Source of the DNA: Streptomyces sp. S3(2020)
Lineage (GTDB): Bacteria > Actinomycetota > Actinomycetes > Streptomycetales > Streptomycetaceae
DNA length: 61,341 nucleotides
Direction: 5' to 3'
Assembly (NCBI RefSeq): GCF_013044505.1
Contig: NZ_JABERD010000036.1
Span: forward strand, 1 to 61,341
Part shown: piece by piece, positions 53,642-61,341 of the stretch
Layout of the letters: every line of letters begins with the position of its first letter
Numbering within the stretch: position 1 is the first letter of the stretch
Notes under the pieces: model-generated
What the model was told of the DNA's origin: nothing
The model's input: the letters and a program-made list of their open reading frames with translations, nothing else
Databases searched by the model: none
Program-made: the position numbers and the translations under genes

Positions 53642-54403
53642 TTGTTGTACGGAACGATGAAGGTCGCCATCGGCGGGCCGCTGAAGGTCGCCTTCAGGCC
53701 CTGGGTGGAAGGCCTCGAGAACATCCCTGCCGAGGGCCCCGCGATCCTGGCGAGCAACCACCTGTCCTTCTCGGACTCCTTCTTCCTGCCCGCGGTCCTG
53801 GACCGCAAGGTCACCTTCATCGCCAAGGCGGAGTACTTCACCACGCCGGGTCTGAAGGGCCGGCTCACGGCCGCGTTCTTCAAGGGCGCCGGGCAGCTCC
53901 CCGTGGACCGCTCCGGTGCGCGCGGAGCGGGCGAGGCGGCGATCAAGGCCGGCATAGAGGTGCTGGAGCGCGGTGAGCTGTTCGGGATCTACCCGGAGGG
54001 CACGCGCTCGCCCGACGGGCGCCTGTACCGGGGCAAGCCGGGCGGCCTCGCGCGCGTGGCGCTCGCCACCGGCGCCCCCGTCATCCCGGTCGCCATGATC
54101 GACACCGAGAAGATCCAGCCGCCCGGGCAGGTGATGCCCAAGCTGATGAGGCCGGGCATCCGCATCGGCGAGCCCCTGGACTTCACCCGGTACCAGGGCA
54201 TGGAGCACGACCGTTTCGTGCTGCGCGCCGTGACCGACGAGGTCATGTACGAAATCATGAAGCTCTCCGGCCAGGAGTACGTCGACATGTACGCGACCGC
54301 CGCCAAGCGGCAGATCACGGACGCGGCGAAGGCGGAGAAGGAAGCGGAGAAGGCGGCGAAGGCCGCCCTCGCGAAGGCGGAGAAGGAACACTCCGAGTCC
54401 TAG
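53642..54403 (+). CDS. lysophospholipid (1-acylglycerol-3-phosphate) acyltransferase
   Basis: 253 residues of the PlsC/LPLAT family. The catalytic NHxxxxD is Asn39-His40-Asp45 (NHLSFSD), followed by the second block (FFKGAGQLPVDR), EGTRSPDG and VIPVAM. The C-terminus is a Lys/Ala/Glu helix. Start TTG at 53642 (MLYGTMKVA) has AGGAGG 7 nt upstream; an adjacent TTG and an ATG at 53657 are weaker. The M. tuberculosis counterpart Rv2182c is in the same neighbourhood. It probably acylates lyso-phosphatidic acid or a PIM precursor. Confidence 0.93.
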   Translation: MLYGTMKVAIGGPLKVAFRPWVEGLENIPAEGPAILASNHLSFSDSFFLPAVLDRKVTFIAKAEYFTTPGLKGRLTAAFFKGAGQLPVDRSGARGAGEAAIKAGIEVLERGELFGIYPEGTRSPDGRLYRGKPGGLARVALATGAPVIPVAMIDTEKIQPPGQVMPKLMRPGIRIGEPLDFTRYQGMEHDRFVLRAVTDEVMYEIMKLSGQEYVDMYATAAKRQITDAAKAEKEAEKAAKAALAKAEKEHSES

Positions 54404-54431
54404 ACGGGGCTTCGGGGTCGGGGGTGGGGAC

Positions 54432-55646
54432 ATGGCCAGGCGTGAGCGTGTGATGAGGATGTCGGTGGAGCTGCCGCTGTGGCGCGCGCTCACCGGCTAC
54501 CGGGTGCTGACCATGCTGTACGCGGTCGGGCTGTTCGCCACCAACTACGAGAACTTCGACCGTCCCGGCATCGCCATCACCTACTACGTCGTGCTGTGCG
54601 GCTGGACGCTCGCCACCCTGCCCCGGGTCCAGAACGCGGCCGCCTGCACCAAGCGCTTCCTCGCCGTGGACCTCGCCGTCGCGATCACCGGCATCCTCCT
54701 GACCCCGCTGGCCGTCAGCGACCACCACATCGACACCGGGGGTCCCACCCTGCCGTCGATATGGACCGCCGGCTCGGTCCTCGCGTACGCCATCAAGGGC
54801 GGCTGGCGCTGGGCCGCGTTCGCCTCCACCCCGGTCGCCGCCGCCAACCTGATCGAGCGCGGCCAGCCGGCCCGGGACACCGTCCACAACGTCATCCTCG
54901 TCTGGGTCGCCTCCATCGCCATCGGCTACGTCGTCGAGGTCGCCCGCGCCTCCGAGCGCACCCTCGCCCGCGCCCTGGAGATCGAGGCCGCGACCAGGGA
55001 GCGGGAGCGGCTCGCGCGGGACATCCACGACAGCGTGCTCCAGGTGCTCGCCATGGTGCAGCGGCGCGGTGCCGTCATCGGCGGCGAGGCGGCCGAGCTG
55101 GGCCGGATGGCCGGGGAGCAGGAGGTGGCGCTGCGCACCCTGGTCTCCGGCGGGCTCAGGCCCGTCTCGTGGGCGTCGGAGGACACGGCCCAGGGGGCGG
55201 TCGTACGGGCCGTCGACGAGCCGGATCCCGAGGGTCCCGTCGATCTCCGCGCGCTGCTCGCCCCGTTCGCCGCCGCCAAGGTCGGCTTCGCCGAGCCCGG
55301 CGCCCCGGTGGAGCTGCCACCGGCCGCCGCGAAGGAGATGGCCGCCGCGGTGGGGGCCGCGCTGGACAACGTACGCAAGCACGCCGGTGCGGACGCGCGG
55401 GCGTGGATCCTCGTCGAGGACGAGCCCGACGAGGTCGTGGTGACCGTGCGGGACGACGGGCCCGGCATCCCCGAGGGGCGGCTCGCGCAGGCCGAGGGGG
55501 AGGGGCGGATGGGGGTGGCCCTGTCGATCCGGGGGCGGCTGCGCGAACTCGGCGGCAGCGCCGAACTGATCTCGGTGCCCGGGCAGGGCACGGAGGTCGA
55601 GCTGAAGGTACCGAAGGTCTCACGGGGGAAGGCAGGACAGCGATGA
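54432..55646 (+). CDS. sensor histidine kinase (MacS-like)
   Basis: 404 residues. About five or six membrane helices in the first 170 residues, with no large external domain except a short loop (SDHHIDTGG, about 96-105). The dimerisation domain carries His199 in RDIHDSVLQVLAMVQ, then HATPase_c with ALDNVRKHAGADA and the G-box DDGPGIPEGR. Position and sequence recall S. coelicolor SCO2121 (MacS), reported to influence morphology and actinorhodin; this is from memory. ATG at 54432, ggtgggga site. TGA overlaps the regulator start. Confidence 0.93.
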   Translation: MARRERVMRMSVELPLWRALTGYRVLTMLYAVGLFATNYENFDRPGIAITYYVVLCGWTLATLPRVQNAAACTKRFLAVDLAVAITGILLTPLAVSDHHIDTGGPTLPSIWTAGSVLAYAIKGGWRWAAFASTPVAAANLIERGQPARDTVHNVILVWVASIAIGYVVEVARASERTLARALEIEAATRERERLARDIHDSVLQVLAMVQRRGAVIGGEAAELGRMAGEQEVALRTLVSGGLRPVSWASEDTAQGAVVRAVDEPDPEGPVDLRALLAPFAAAKVGFAEPGAPVELPPAAAKEMAAAVGAALDNVRKHAGADARAWILVEDEPDEVVVTVRDDGPGIPEGRLAQAEGEGRMGVALSIRGRLRELGGSAELISVPGQGTEVELKVPKVSRGKAGQR

Positions 55647-56317
55647 GCGACCAGGGTCCGATCAAGGTGATGGTGGTCGACGACCACCCGATGTGGCGCG
55701 ACGCGGTCGCCCGTGACCTGGACGCGTCCGGCTTCGACGTGGTGGCCACCGCGGGCGACGGCGACCAGGCCGTCCGCCGCGCCAAGGCCGCCGGTCCCGA
55801 TGTGCTCGTGCTCGACCTGAACCTGCCGCTCAAGCCCGGCGTCCAGGTGTGCAAGGAACTCGTCGGGCACAACCCGGCGCTGCGGGTCCTGGTGCTGTCG
55901 GCCAGCGGCGAGCACGCGGACGTCCTGGAGGCCGTGAAGTCGGGCGCGACCGGCTATCTGCTGAAGTCCGCGTCCACCGAGGAGCTGCTGGACGCGGTGC
56001 GTCGTACGGCGGTGGGGGACCCGGTGTTCACGCCCGGGCTCGCGGGGCTCGTCCTCGGCGAGTACCGGCGCCTGGCCTCCGACCCCACGCCCGCCTCCGA
56101 CCCCGACCAGCCCAAGGCCCCGCAGCTGACCGAGCGGGAGACCGAGGTGCTGCGGCTGGTCGCCAAGGGCCTGAGCTACAAGCAGATCGCCGAGCGTCTG
56201 GTCATCTCGCACCGGACGGTCCAGAACCACGTCCAGAACACCCTGGGCAAGCTGCAACTTCACAACCGGGTCGAACTCGTCCGGTACGCCATAGAGCGCG
56301 GGCTCGACGACGAGTAG
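55643..56317 (+). CDS. NarL/FixJ-family response regulator (MacR-like)
   Basis: 224 residues. Receiver with DD at 13-14, Asp58 in VLVLDLNLPLKPG and Lys in LLKSASTEE; LuxR-type DNA-binding domain LTERETEVLRLVAKGLSYKQ, SHRTVQNHVQNTLGKL. ATG at 55643 overlaps the kinase stop (ATGA), so they form one operon. The last eight codons (IERGLDDE) are the first unit of a 24-bp triplication; the TAG stop is the first codon of the second unit. The frame stays open after the TAG for another 15 codons. Confidence 0.94.
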   Translation: MSDQGPIKVMVVDDHPMWRDAVARDLDASGFDVVATAGDGDQAVRRAKAAGPDVLVLDLNLPLKPGVQVCKELVGHNPALRVLVLSASGEHADVLEAVKSGATGYLLKSASTEELLDAVRRTAVGDPVFTPGLAGLVLGEYRRLASDPTPASDPDQPKAPQLTERETEVLRLVAKGLSYKQIAERLVISHRTVQNHVQNTLGKLQLHNRVELVRYAIERGLDDE

Positions 56318-56362
56318 AAGCGCGGGCCCGACGACGGATGGAAGCGCGGGCTTGACGCCGCG
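56291..56362 (+). repeat. 24-bp in-frame triplication across a stop codon
   Basis: Three adjacent units (56291-56314, 56315-56338, 56339-56362) share the core gaagcgcgggc..gacgacg. Unit 1 encodes IERGLDDE, unit 2 begins with the TAG stop and then reads KRGPDDG, unit 3 reads WKRGLDAA and is followed by TAA at 56363-56365. Confidence 0.85.
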
Positions 56363-56473
56363 TAAACCAACGAGCCGCTGATTCACCGGAATTGCCCTTC
56401 CCGCCCATCGCTGTGTGACCTGGATCACCATTAGCGTGACCCTCACAGGCAACCGCGGCGAAGGGACATTTCC

Positions 56474-57502
56474 ATGCGGGTCGGAGTACTGACCGGAGGC
56501 GGCGACTGCCCCGGGCTCAACGCCGTCATCCGGGGCGTCGTCCGCAAGGGCGTACAGGAGTACGGCTATGACTTCGTCGGCTTCCGGGACGGCTGGCGAG
56601 GACCACTGGAGAACGACACCGTCCGCCTCGACATCCCCGCCGTGCGCGGCATCCTGCCCCGCGGCGGCACCATCCTCGGCTCCTCGCGGACCAACCCCCT
56701 GAAGGTCGAGGGCGGTATCCGCCGCATCAAGGAGAACCTCGCCAAGCAGGAGGTCGAGGCGCTCATCGCCATCGGCGGCGAGGACACCCTGGGCGTGGCC
56801 GCCCGCCTCAACGACGAGTACGGCGTCCCCGTCGTCGCCGTACCGAAGACCATCGACAACGACCTGTCCGCCACCGACTACACCTTCGGCTTCGACACCG
56901 CGGTCGGCATCGCCACGGAGGCGATCGACCGGCTGCACACCACCGCCGAGTCGCACATGCGCGTCCTGGTCTGCGAGGTCATGGGCCGGCACGCGGGCTG
57001 GATCGCCATCCACTCCGGGCTGGCCGGTGGCGCCAACGTCATCCTCATCCCCGAGCAGCGCTTCGACGTCGACAAGGTGTGCGCCTGGGTGACCTCCCGC
57101 TTCAAGGCCTCCTACGCCCCGATCGTGGTCGTCGCCGAGGGCGCCATGCCGAAGGACGGTGACGTGGTCCTCAAGGACCAGTCGCTGGACTCCTTCGGAC
57201 ACGTCCGGCTGTCCGGGGTCGGCGAGTGGCTGGCCAAAGAGATCGAGAAGCGCACCGGCAAGGAGGCCCGCACGACCGTCCTCGGGCACATCCAGCGCGG
57301 CGGCACCCCCAGCGCCTTCGACCGCTGGCTCGCCACCCGCTTCGGCCTGCACGCCATCGAGGCCGTCCGGGACCGTGACTTCGGCAAGATGGTCGCGCTG
57401 CGGGGCACGGACATCGTGCGGGTGCCGATCGCGGAGGCCACGGCGAAGCTGAAGACCGTGGACCCGAAGCTGTACGAAGAGGTCGGGGTGTTCTTCGGCT
57501 GA
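56474..57502 (+). CDS. pfkA: 6-phosphofructokinase
   Basis: 342 residues. Substrate and catalytic motifs: GVLTGGGDCPGLN, IGGEDTLG (101-107), PKTIDND with catalytic Asp128, MGRHAGWIA, and LGHIQRGGTPSAFDR. The Gly-to-Asp change after Glu (GGED at 101-104) and Lys125 in PKTIDND are typical of the PPi-type/mixed group III, to which the actinobacterial enzymes belong even when they use ATP. It makes fructose-1,6-bisphosphate in glycolysis. ATG at 56474 with a gaaggga site; a -10-like TAGCGT lies about 40 bp upstream. Confidence 0.95.
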   Translation: MRVGVLTGGGDCPGLNAVIRGVVRKGVQEYGYDFVGFRDGWRGPLENDTVRLDIPAVRGILPRGGTILGSSRTNPLKVEGGIRRIKENLAKQEVEALIAIGGEDTLGVAARLNDEYGVPVVAVPKTIDNDLSATDYTFGFDTAVGIATEAIDRLHTTAESHMRVLVCEVMGRHAGWIAIHSGLAGGANVILIPEQRFDVDKVCAWVTSRFKASYAPIVVVAEGAMPKDGDVVLKDQSLDSFGHVRLSGVGEWLAKEIEKRTGKEARTTVLGHIQRGGTPSAFDRWLATRFGLHAIEAVRDRDFGKMVALRGTDIVRVPIAEATAKLKTVDPKLYEEVGVFFG

Positions 57503-57550
57503 GGCCGGCCAACTGCCCTGTCAGTGCCATGACTTGTCACAACACCTGGG

Positions 57551-57575
57551 CGCCGCCGCGGTTACCGCGGCGGCG
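57551..57575 (+). terminator. Hairpin after pfkA
   Basis: A perfect 11-bp stem (57551-57561 with 57565-57575) with a 3-nt loop lies 48 bp after the pfkA stop and 42 bp before the CHAT gene. Confidence 0.65.
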
Positions 57576-57616
57576 TTCGGTGTAGGTGGCAGGGGGACAT
57601 GTCGCCGGGAGGGTGA

Positions 57617-60600
57617 ATGGTCGGGTGGTTCAGCGGGCGGGAGCTGCGGGGGCTGCTGGAGCGGCATCAGGAGGAACTCGCCGCGGTCTGGCCCGCCGTA
57701 CGCGACGGCAGGATGCCGCCGACGCCCTCACCGCGGCAGGCGGCCGGCCTCGCCGCGCTGCTCCGGGCCACGGGACGGTCCGTCGAGGCCCGGGGCGAGG
57801 AGGGCGCCCACCCGCCCGAGAACGCGGCGGTCCTGCTGGCCCTCGCCCTGCTGCACCGCACACAGCCCGCGGCCACACCCGCCGGACTGCGGTCCCTGGT
57901 CGACCCGGCGGCGCACCTCGACGCCGAGACGGCGAACGCCGTGGCGCACATGACCGTCGGGTTCTTCCACCACGCCCAGGACGAGGGGACGCCCCAGCAC
58001 CTGCGCCGCTGGTGCCTGGACATCGCCCTGTTCTGCGGCACCCGCATCCTGAGCGGCTCCGCGCCCGACGACCCCCGCCGCACCGTGATGCACGAACTCC
58101 TCTCGCACATCGCGGAAGCGCGCTTCAAGGACACCGGCGACCTCGCCGACGAGGAAACCGCGATCGCCCACGTCCGCGCGTCCTACGAACTGCGCCCGCC
58201 CGGGACACCGGGCGCCGACACCGCCACCCGGCTCGCCCGACTGCTGGGGAAGCGCTGCTCCCGGCTGCGGGACGCCTCACCCATGGGCGACACACCCGCC
58301 CTCGTCAGGACCGCCCTCGCCGCGACGGATCCCGCCGGCATCGAGTGGCTCGCGTATGCCATGACGGCCGCGGGCGCCTACATCGCCGCCACCGCCCACG
58401 AGCCCAAGAGCGTCCAACTGCTCGACGAAGCCCTGGAGTTGCAGCGCGCGATCCGCGGACACCCGCACTACGGCCGGGTCAGGGACAGCGCGGAGACGAT
58501 CGCCGCGGGGCTGCTCGCCCAGCGCTTCGCCCGGCGGCGCGACCTGGACATCCTCGCGGAGGCGATCGAGGCCTTCGAAGAGCTGTACGCGGCCCGGCCG
58601 CAGAAGTTCGCCGCCGATCTCGGCCGGCACCTCCAGTACCGCTACCAGCTGCGCGGCGACATCGCCGACCGGCGGCGCGCGCTGGACCTCATGGGCGAGG
58701 GCCTGTCCGGGCCGGACACCTCGCGCGAGGCGGTGGGCTCGTACGGCGCCGCCGCCGTGCACGAGTACCGCGAGACCGGCGACCCCGCGGCGATCGTCCG
58801 TGCCCTGGCCGTCGTGACACCGCTGACCGGTCCGGGCGGCGCCCACGCGGACGACTCCCCTGCCCTGCGCGCGCTCTGCAGTCTGCGCCTCGCCCGCTCG
58901 GAGAGCGAGGCCGTGCCCGACCTCGGCCCCGCCGAGGAGGCCGCCCGCCGCGCCCTCGCCCATGCCCGCTCCGCTGTCGAGCGGGCCCTGGCGCTGTCCG
59001 CGCTCGCCAAGGTGCTGGTGCACCGCTACCGGTTCGACCATGACCTGGCGGTGCTCGACGAGGCCGTGGCCGACTGCCGCGAGGGCTTCGCCGGACTGCC
59101 CGAGGACGAGGACTCCGAGGTGCTCGACTCACTGCGGGGCAGCCTCGTCATGGCCCTCGCCGAACGGCACATCCGTACCGGGCATCTCGCCTCGCTGCGG
59201 GAGGCGGTTGCCGCGGGGGAACAACTGGCGGCCCACATCCCGAAGTTCGAGGCCGAGACCCCGGTGCTCCTCGGCAACGTGACCACCCTGCTCGTCGAGT
59301 ACGCCCGCCGGACCGAGGACGGCGCCGAACTCGACCGGGCGCGGCGGCTGGTCGAGCGCGCCCTGGCCACCACCTCGCCCGGCCACCACATGCGGCACCA
59401 CCTGGTCAGCGCGCTCGGCGGCGTCCTCCTCGCCCGCTTCAGGCTGCCCGGAGCCGGGATCGAGGACGCCGAGACCGCCGTACGCCACTACGAGACGGCC
59501 CTCGAGGATCCGCCCGCCGACCCGCTGCGCCGCGCCGGTCTCTACGGCAACCTGTCCCACGCCCTGCGCGAACGCCACCGGGCGGGCGGTGACCGGGAGG
59601 ATCTCGACATCGCGCTCGCGGCCGCCCGCAAGTGCGTGCGCCTGGTGCCGGCCGGGCATCCGCTGCGCGGCGGCGGACTGGGCGCGGTGTCCTGGGCCCT
59701 GACGGACATCGCCGGCGCGGACGGGGGCTACGACGCGATCCGTGACCAGGCGCTCGCCGTCAACGCCGAGTTGGCCGCCGATCCGGCACAGCCCCCGTCG
59801 CACAGCGTCGCGGCCTCGGTGCGGCTGGCCGGTGTGGCCCACGCCGTCGGCGACGAGGAGCGGGCGCTGGCGGCGCTGCGGGCCGCGATCGAGAAGCTCC
59901 CGCTGGTGGTGTGGCGCGGTGGCGACCGCTCCGACCAGGAACGGGTGCTCAGCGACGAGGAGTTGGGCTCGCTCGCCGCGAAGGTCGCGGTGGCCGCCGG
60001 GAAGCCGCGGGACGCGCTGGAGCTGCTGGAGGCGGGGCGCGGCATCCTCGCCGCCCAGGCTATCGAACTCCGCACCGACGCCGAGGACTTGGCAGCCGCG
60101 GCACCCGAACTGGCCGCCCGCTACTCCGCGATGCGCCAAGAGCTGGAGGGCGCCGCCGACGACCTCTCCGCGCCCGGCGCCGACCGCCGTCACCGGCTGG
60201 CCCGCGAGTGGCAGGAGACCCTCGACGCGATCCGCGCCCGCGACGGCTTCCGGGACTTCCTGCGACCGCCCGGCGCGGGGCGGTTGCTGTCGGCGGGTGC
60301 CCACGGTCCGGTCGTGGTCGTCACCGTCGCCAAGGAGGGCACCGGCCACGCCCTGCTGCTCGACGGCACCGGTGTTCGGGTCCGCCCGCTGCCCGGCCTC
60401 ACCCACGCCGAGGCCCGGGAGCGCGGCGAACTGCTCTTCCAGGCGGTCGCCGCGGCGGGGCGCTCGGGGCTGGCCCGGGGCTTCGCCGAGCGGTTCGTCG
60501 GTGACCTCCTGGAGTGGCTGTGGAACACGGTCGCCGAACCGGTGCTCGACGCCCTCGACATCACCGGCCCGCCCCCGCCCGGCCAGGAGCCGCCCCGCCT

Positions 60601-61318
60601 GTGGTGGTGTCCCTCCGGACCGCTGACCTTCCTGCCGCTGCACGCCGCCGGCGCCGTGCCCGACCGGGTCGTCTCCTCGTACACCCCGAGCCTCACGGCC
60701 CTGCTGCGGGCCCGGGAACGTGCCGTGCCCGTGGACAGGGAGCCGCTCATCGTCGCCGTACCCGAGACACCGGGCCAGGCCCCGCTGCCGGGCGCCCTGC
60801 GCGAGGCCGAGCTCGCGCACCGTACGGTCGGCGGCACGCTGCTGTCCGGGGACGCCGCCCACGCCGACGCCGTACGGACCGCGCTCGCCGGGCACTCCTG
60901 GGTGCACTTCGCCTGCCACGGCGTCCAGGACCCCGAACAGCCCTCCGAGGGGCGGCTGTTGCTGCCCGGCGGCACGCTGTCCGTGCGGGACGTGACCCGA
61001 CTCCACCTGCCCGCCGCCGAGTTCGCGTATCTCTCGGCGTGCGAGACGGCGCTGGGCGGGACCCGGCTGCCCGACGAGGCCCTGCATCTCGCCGGGTCTC
61101 TCCAACTCGCCGGGTTCTCCCAGGTGATCGGCACGCTGTGGCGGGCCGACGACGACACGTCGGCCGAGATCGCGGAGGGCGTCTACGGCGAGCTGGCGAC
61201 AGCGGGACCGGGGGCGCCGCCCGCGGCACTCGCACTGCATCACGCCGTACGCAGGCTTCGAGCGCGGTGTCCGGAGCGGCCGTTGAGCTGGGCGGCGCAT
61301 GTGCATTCCGGGGCGTGA
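57617..61318 (+). CDS. large helical-repeat protein with C-terminal CHAT protease domain
   Basis: 1233 residues. Residues 1-830 or so are all-helical with repeating blocks of the form (A/R)xDLDxLxEAIxAxE and RAGLYGNLSHALRERHRA that look like degenerate TPR units. The last 330 residues form a CHAT domain, a caspase-like clan-CD protease: the strands around VVVVTVAKEG and LWWCPSGPLTFLPLHAAG, catalytic His1101 in HFACHGVQD and Cys1142 in YLSACETALGG, then GFSQVIGTLWRADD. The dyad is intact, so it should be active. Its target and activating signal are unknown. ATG at 57617 with gagggtga upstream. No partner gene is visible before the window ends 23 bp later. Confidence 0.93.
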   Translation: MVGWFSGRELRGLLERHQEELAAVWPAVRDGRMPPTPSPRQAAGLAALLRATGRSVEARGEEGAHPPENAAVLLALALLHRTQPAATPAGLRSLVDPAAHLDAETANAVAHMTVGFFHHAQDEGTPQHLRRWCLDIALFCGTRILSGSAPDDPRRTVMHELLSHIAEARFKDTGDLADEETAIAHVRASYELRPPGTPGADTATRLARLLGKRCSRLRDASPMGDTPALVRTALAATDPAGIEWLAYAMTAAGAYIAATAHEPKSVQLLDEALELQRAIRGHPHYGRVRDSAETIAAGLLAQRFARRRDLDILAEAIEAFEELYAARPQKFAADLGRHLQYRYQLRGDIADRRRALDLMGEGLSGPDTSREAVGSYGAAAVHEYRETGDPAAIVRALAVVTPLTGPGGAHADDSPALRALCSLRLARSESEAVPDLGPAEEAARRALAHARSAVERALALSALAKVLVHRYRFDHDLAVLDEAVADCREGFAGLPEDEDSEVLDSLRGSLVMALAERHIRTGHLASLREAVAAGEQLAAHIPKFEAETPVLLGNVTTLLVEYARRTEDGAELDRARRLVERALATTSPGHHMRHHLVSALGGVLLARFRLPGAGIEDAETAVRHYETALEDPPADPLRRAGLYGNLSHALRERHRAGGDREDLDIALAAARKCVRLVPAGHPLRGGGLGAVSWALTDIAGADGGYDAIRDQALAVNAELAADPAQPPSHSVAASVRLAGVAHAVGDEERALAALRAAIEKLPLVVWRGGDRSDQERVLSDEELGSLAAKVAVAAGKPRDALELLEAGRGILAAQAIELRTDAEDLAAAAPELAARYSAMRQELEGAADDLSAPGADRRHRLAREWQETLDAIRARDGFRDFLRPPGAGRLLSAGAHGPVVVVTVAKEGTGHALLLDGTGVRVRPLPGLTHAEARERGELLFQAVAAAGRSGLARGFAERFVGDLLEWLWNTVAEPVLDALDITGPPPPGQEPPRLWWCPSGPLTFLPLHAAGAVPDRVVSSYTPSLTALLRARERAVPVDREPLIVAVPETPGQAPLPGALREAELAHRTVGGTLLSGDAAHADAVRTALAGHSWVHFACHGVQDPEQPSEGRLLLPGGTLSVRDVTRLHLPAAEFAYLSACETALGGTRLPDEALHLAGSLQLAGFSQVIGTLWRADDDTSAEIAEGVYGELATAGPGAPPAALALHHAVRRLRARCPERPLSWAAHVHSGA

Positions 61319-61341
61319 GGAGAGTTGAGGGGGTGTGGGGT

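Noticed and set aside
54926..57352. Antisense open frame of 808 codons opposite the MacRS-like genes and pfkA
   Set aside because: Shadow of three confirmed genes, no family features.
59129..61306. Antisense open frame of 725 codons opposite the CHAT gene
   Set aside because: Low-complexity Gly/Arg/Gln translation; the plus strand encodes an intact catalytic domain.

Overview
The window is a stretch of actinobacterial chromosome, almost certainly from a Streptomyces species. GC content is very high, GTG and TTG starts are common, and start/stop overlaps are tight. The proteins include typical Streptomyces families: PQQ-type Ser/Thr kinases, DUF3043, DUF5304 and a 317-residue ROK glucokinase. 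The gene order matches, as I remember it, the S. coelicolor core region around SCO2118-SCO2170. I see no tRNA, rRNA, CRISPR array, integrase or transposase, and no biosynthetic cluster. The most element-like object is a 156-bp MITE-like inverted-repeat unit at the very start.

Layout. 0-8.7 kb: a small conserved protein, a methyltransferase/DUF3043 pair, a PspA-PspAA envelope-stress pair, a NarL-type two-component system and a large RND exporter. 8.7-15.1 kb: a membrane Ser/Thr kinase with a beta-propeller sensor, nadA (Fe-S quinolinate synthase) divergent from an A-type Fe-S carrier (erpA-like), and a membrane protein with an acidic repeat. 15.2-28.3 kb: the aerobic respiratory core. An adenosine-kinase-like PfkB protein and a cysteine desulfurase-TusA fusion precede ctaC-ctaD-ctaF (cytochrome aa3 oxidase). 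An L,D-transpeptidase and an orphan receiver-like protein follow, then ctaE-qcrC-qcrA-qcrB (oxidase subunit III and the bcc complex), then trpD. 28.3-30 kb: a SAM-IV riboswitch, a six-codon upstream ORF and a class-V aminotransferase.

30-38.7 kb: a second PQQ-type kinase with an internal twin-arginine-like membrane segment, a rhomboid/Lrp-ligand-domain pair, a zinc-ribbon protein, an NYN-domain nuclease, tandem NlpC/P60 hydrolases and a lipoprotein metalloprotease. 38.7-47 kb: a PadR repressor divergent from a MATE exporter with a clear operator, a GT87 mannosyltransferase-like protein, a PimB-prime-like glycosyltransferase, a secreted cholesterol oxidase and a long-chain acyl-CoA synthetase. 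47-54.4 kb: metallophosphoesterase, SRPBCC protein, ArsA-like ATPase, DUF5304, glucokinase, endonuclease/phosphatase, membrane protein, esterase and lysophospholipid acyltransferase. 54.4-61.3 kb: a second two-component system (MacRS-like), phosphofructokinase and a 1233-residue TPR-like/CHAT protease.

How it works together. From erpA to the acyltransferase the gene content parallels, from memory, the Mycobacterium tuberculosis block Rv2181-Rv2204c (HesB, adoK, ctaC, qcrCAB/ctaE, trpD, NlpC/P60, PimB-prime, FadD15, SRPBCC, ATPase, acyltransferase). It therefore looks like an ancient actinobacterial neighbourhood for respiration, Fe-S supply and phosphatidylinositol-mannoside or envelope lipid assembly. 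The cholesterol oxidase and MATE/PadR genes look like later additions. Regulatory features I consider most worth testing are a 21-nt perfect palindrome over the ctaE start, the riboswitch-uORF arrangement, the PadR operator, a set of genes with -10 boxes 6-8 nt from the start codon (leaderless mRNAs), and an in-frame 24-bp triplication across the stop codon of a response regulator.
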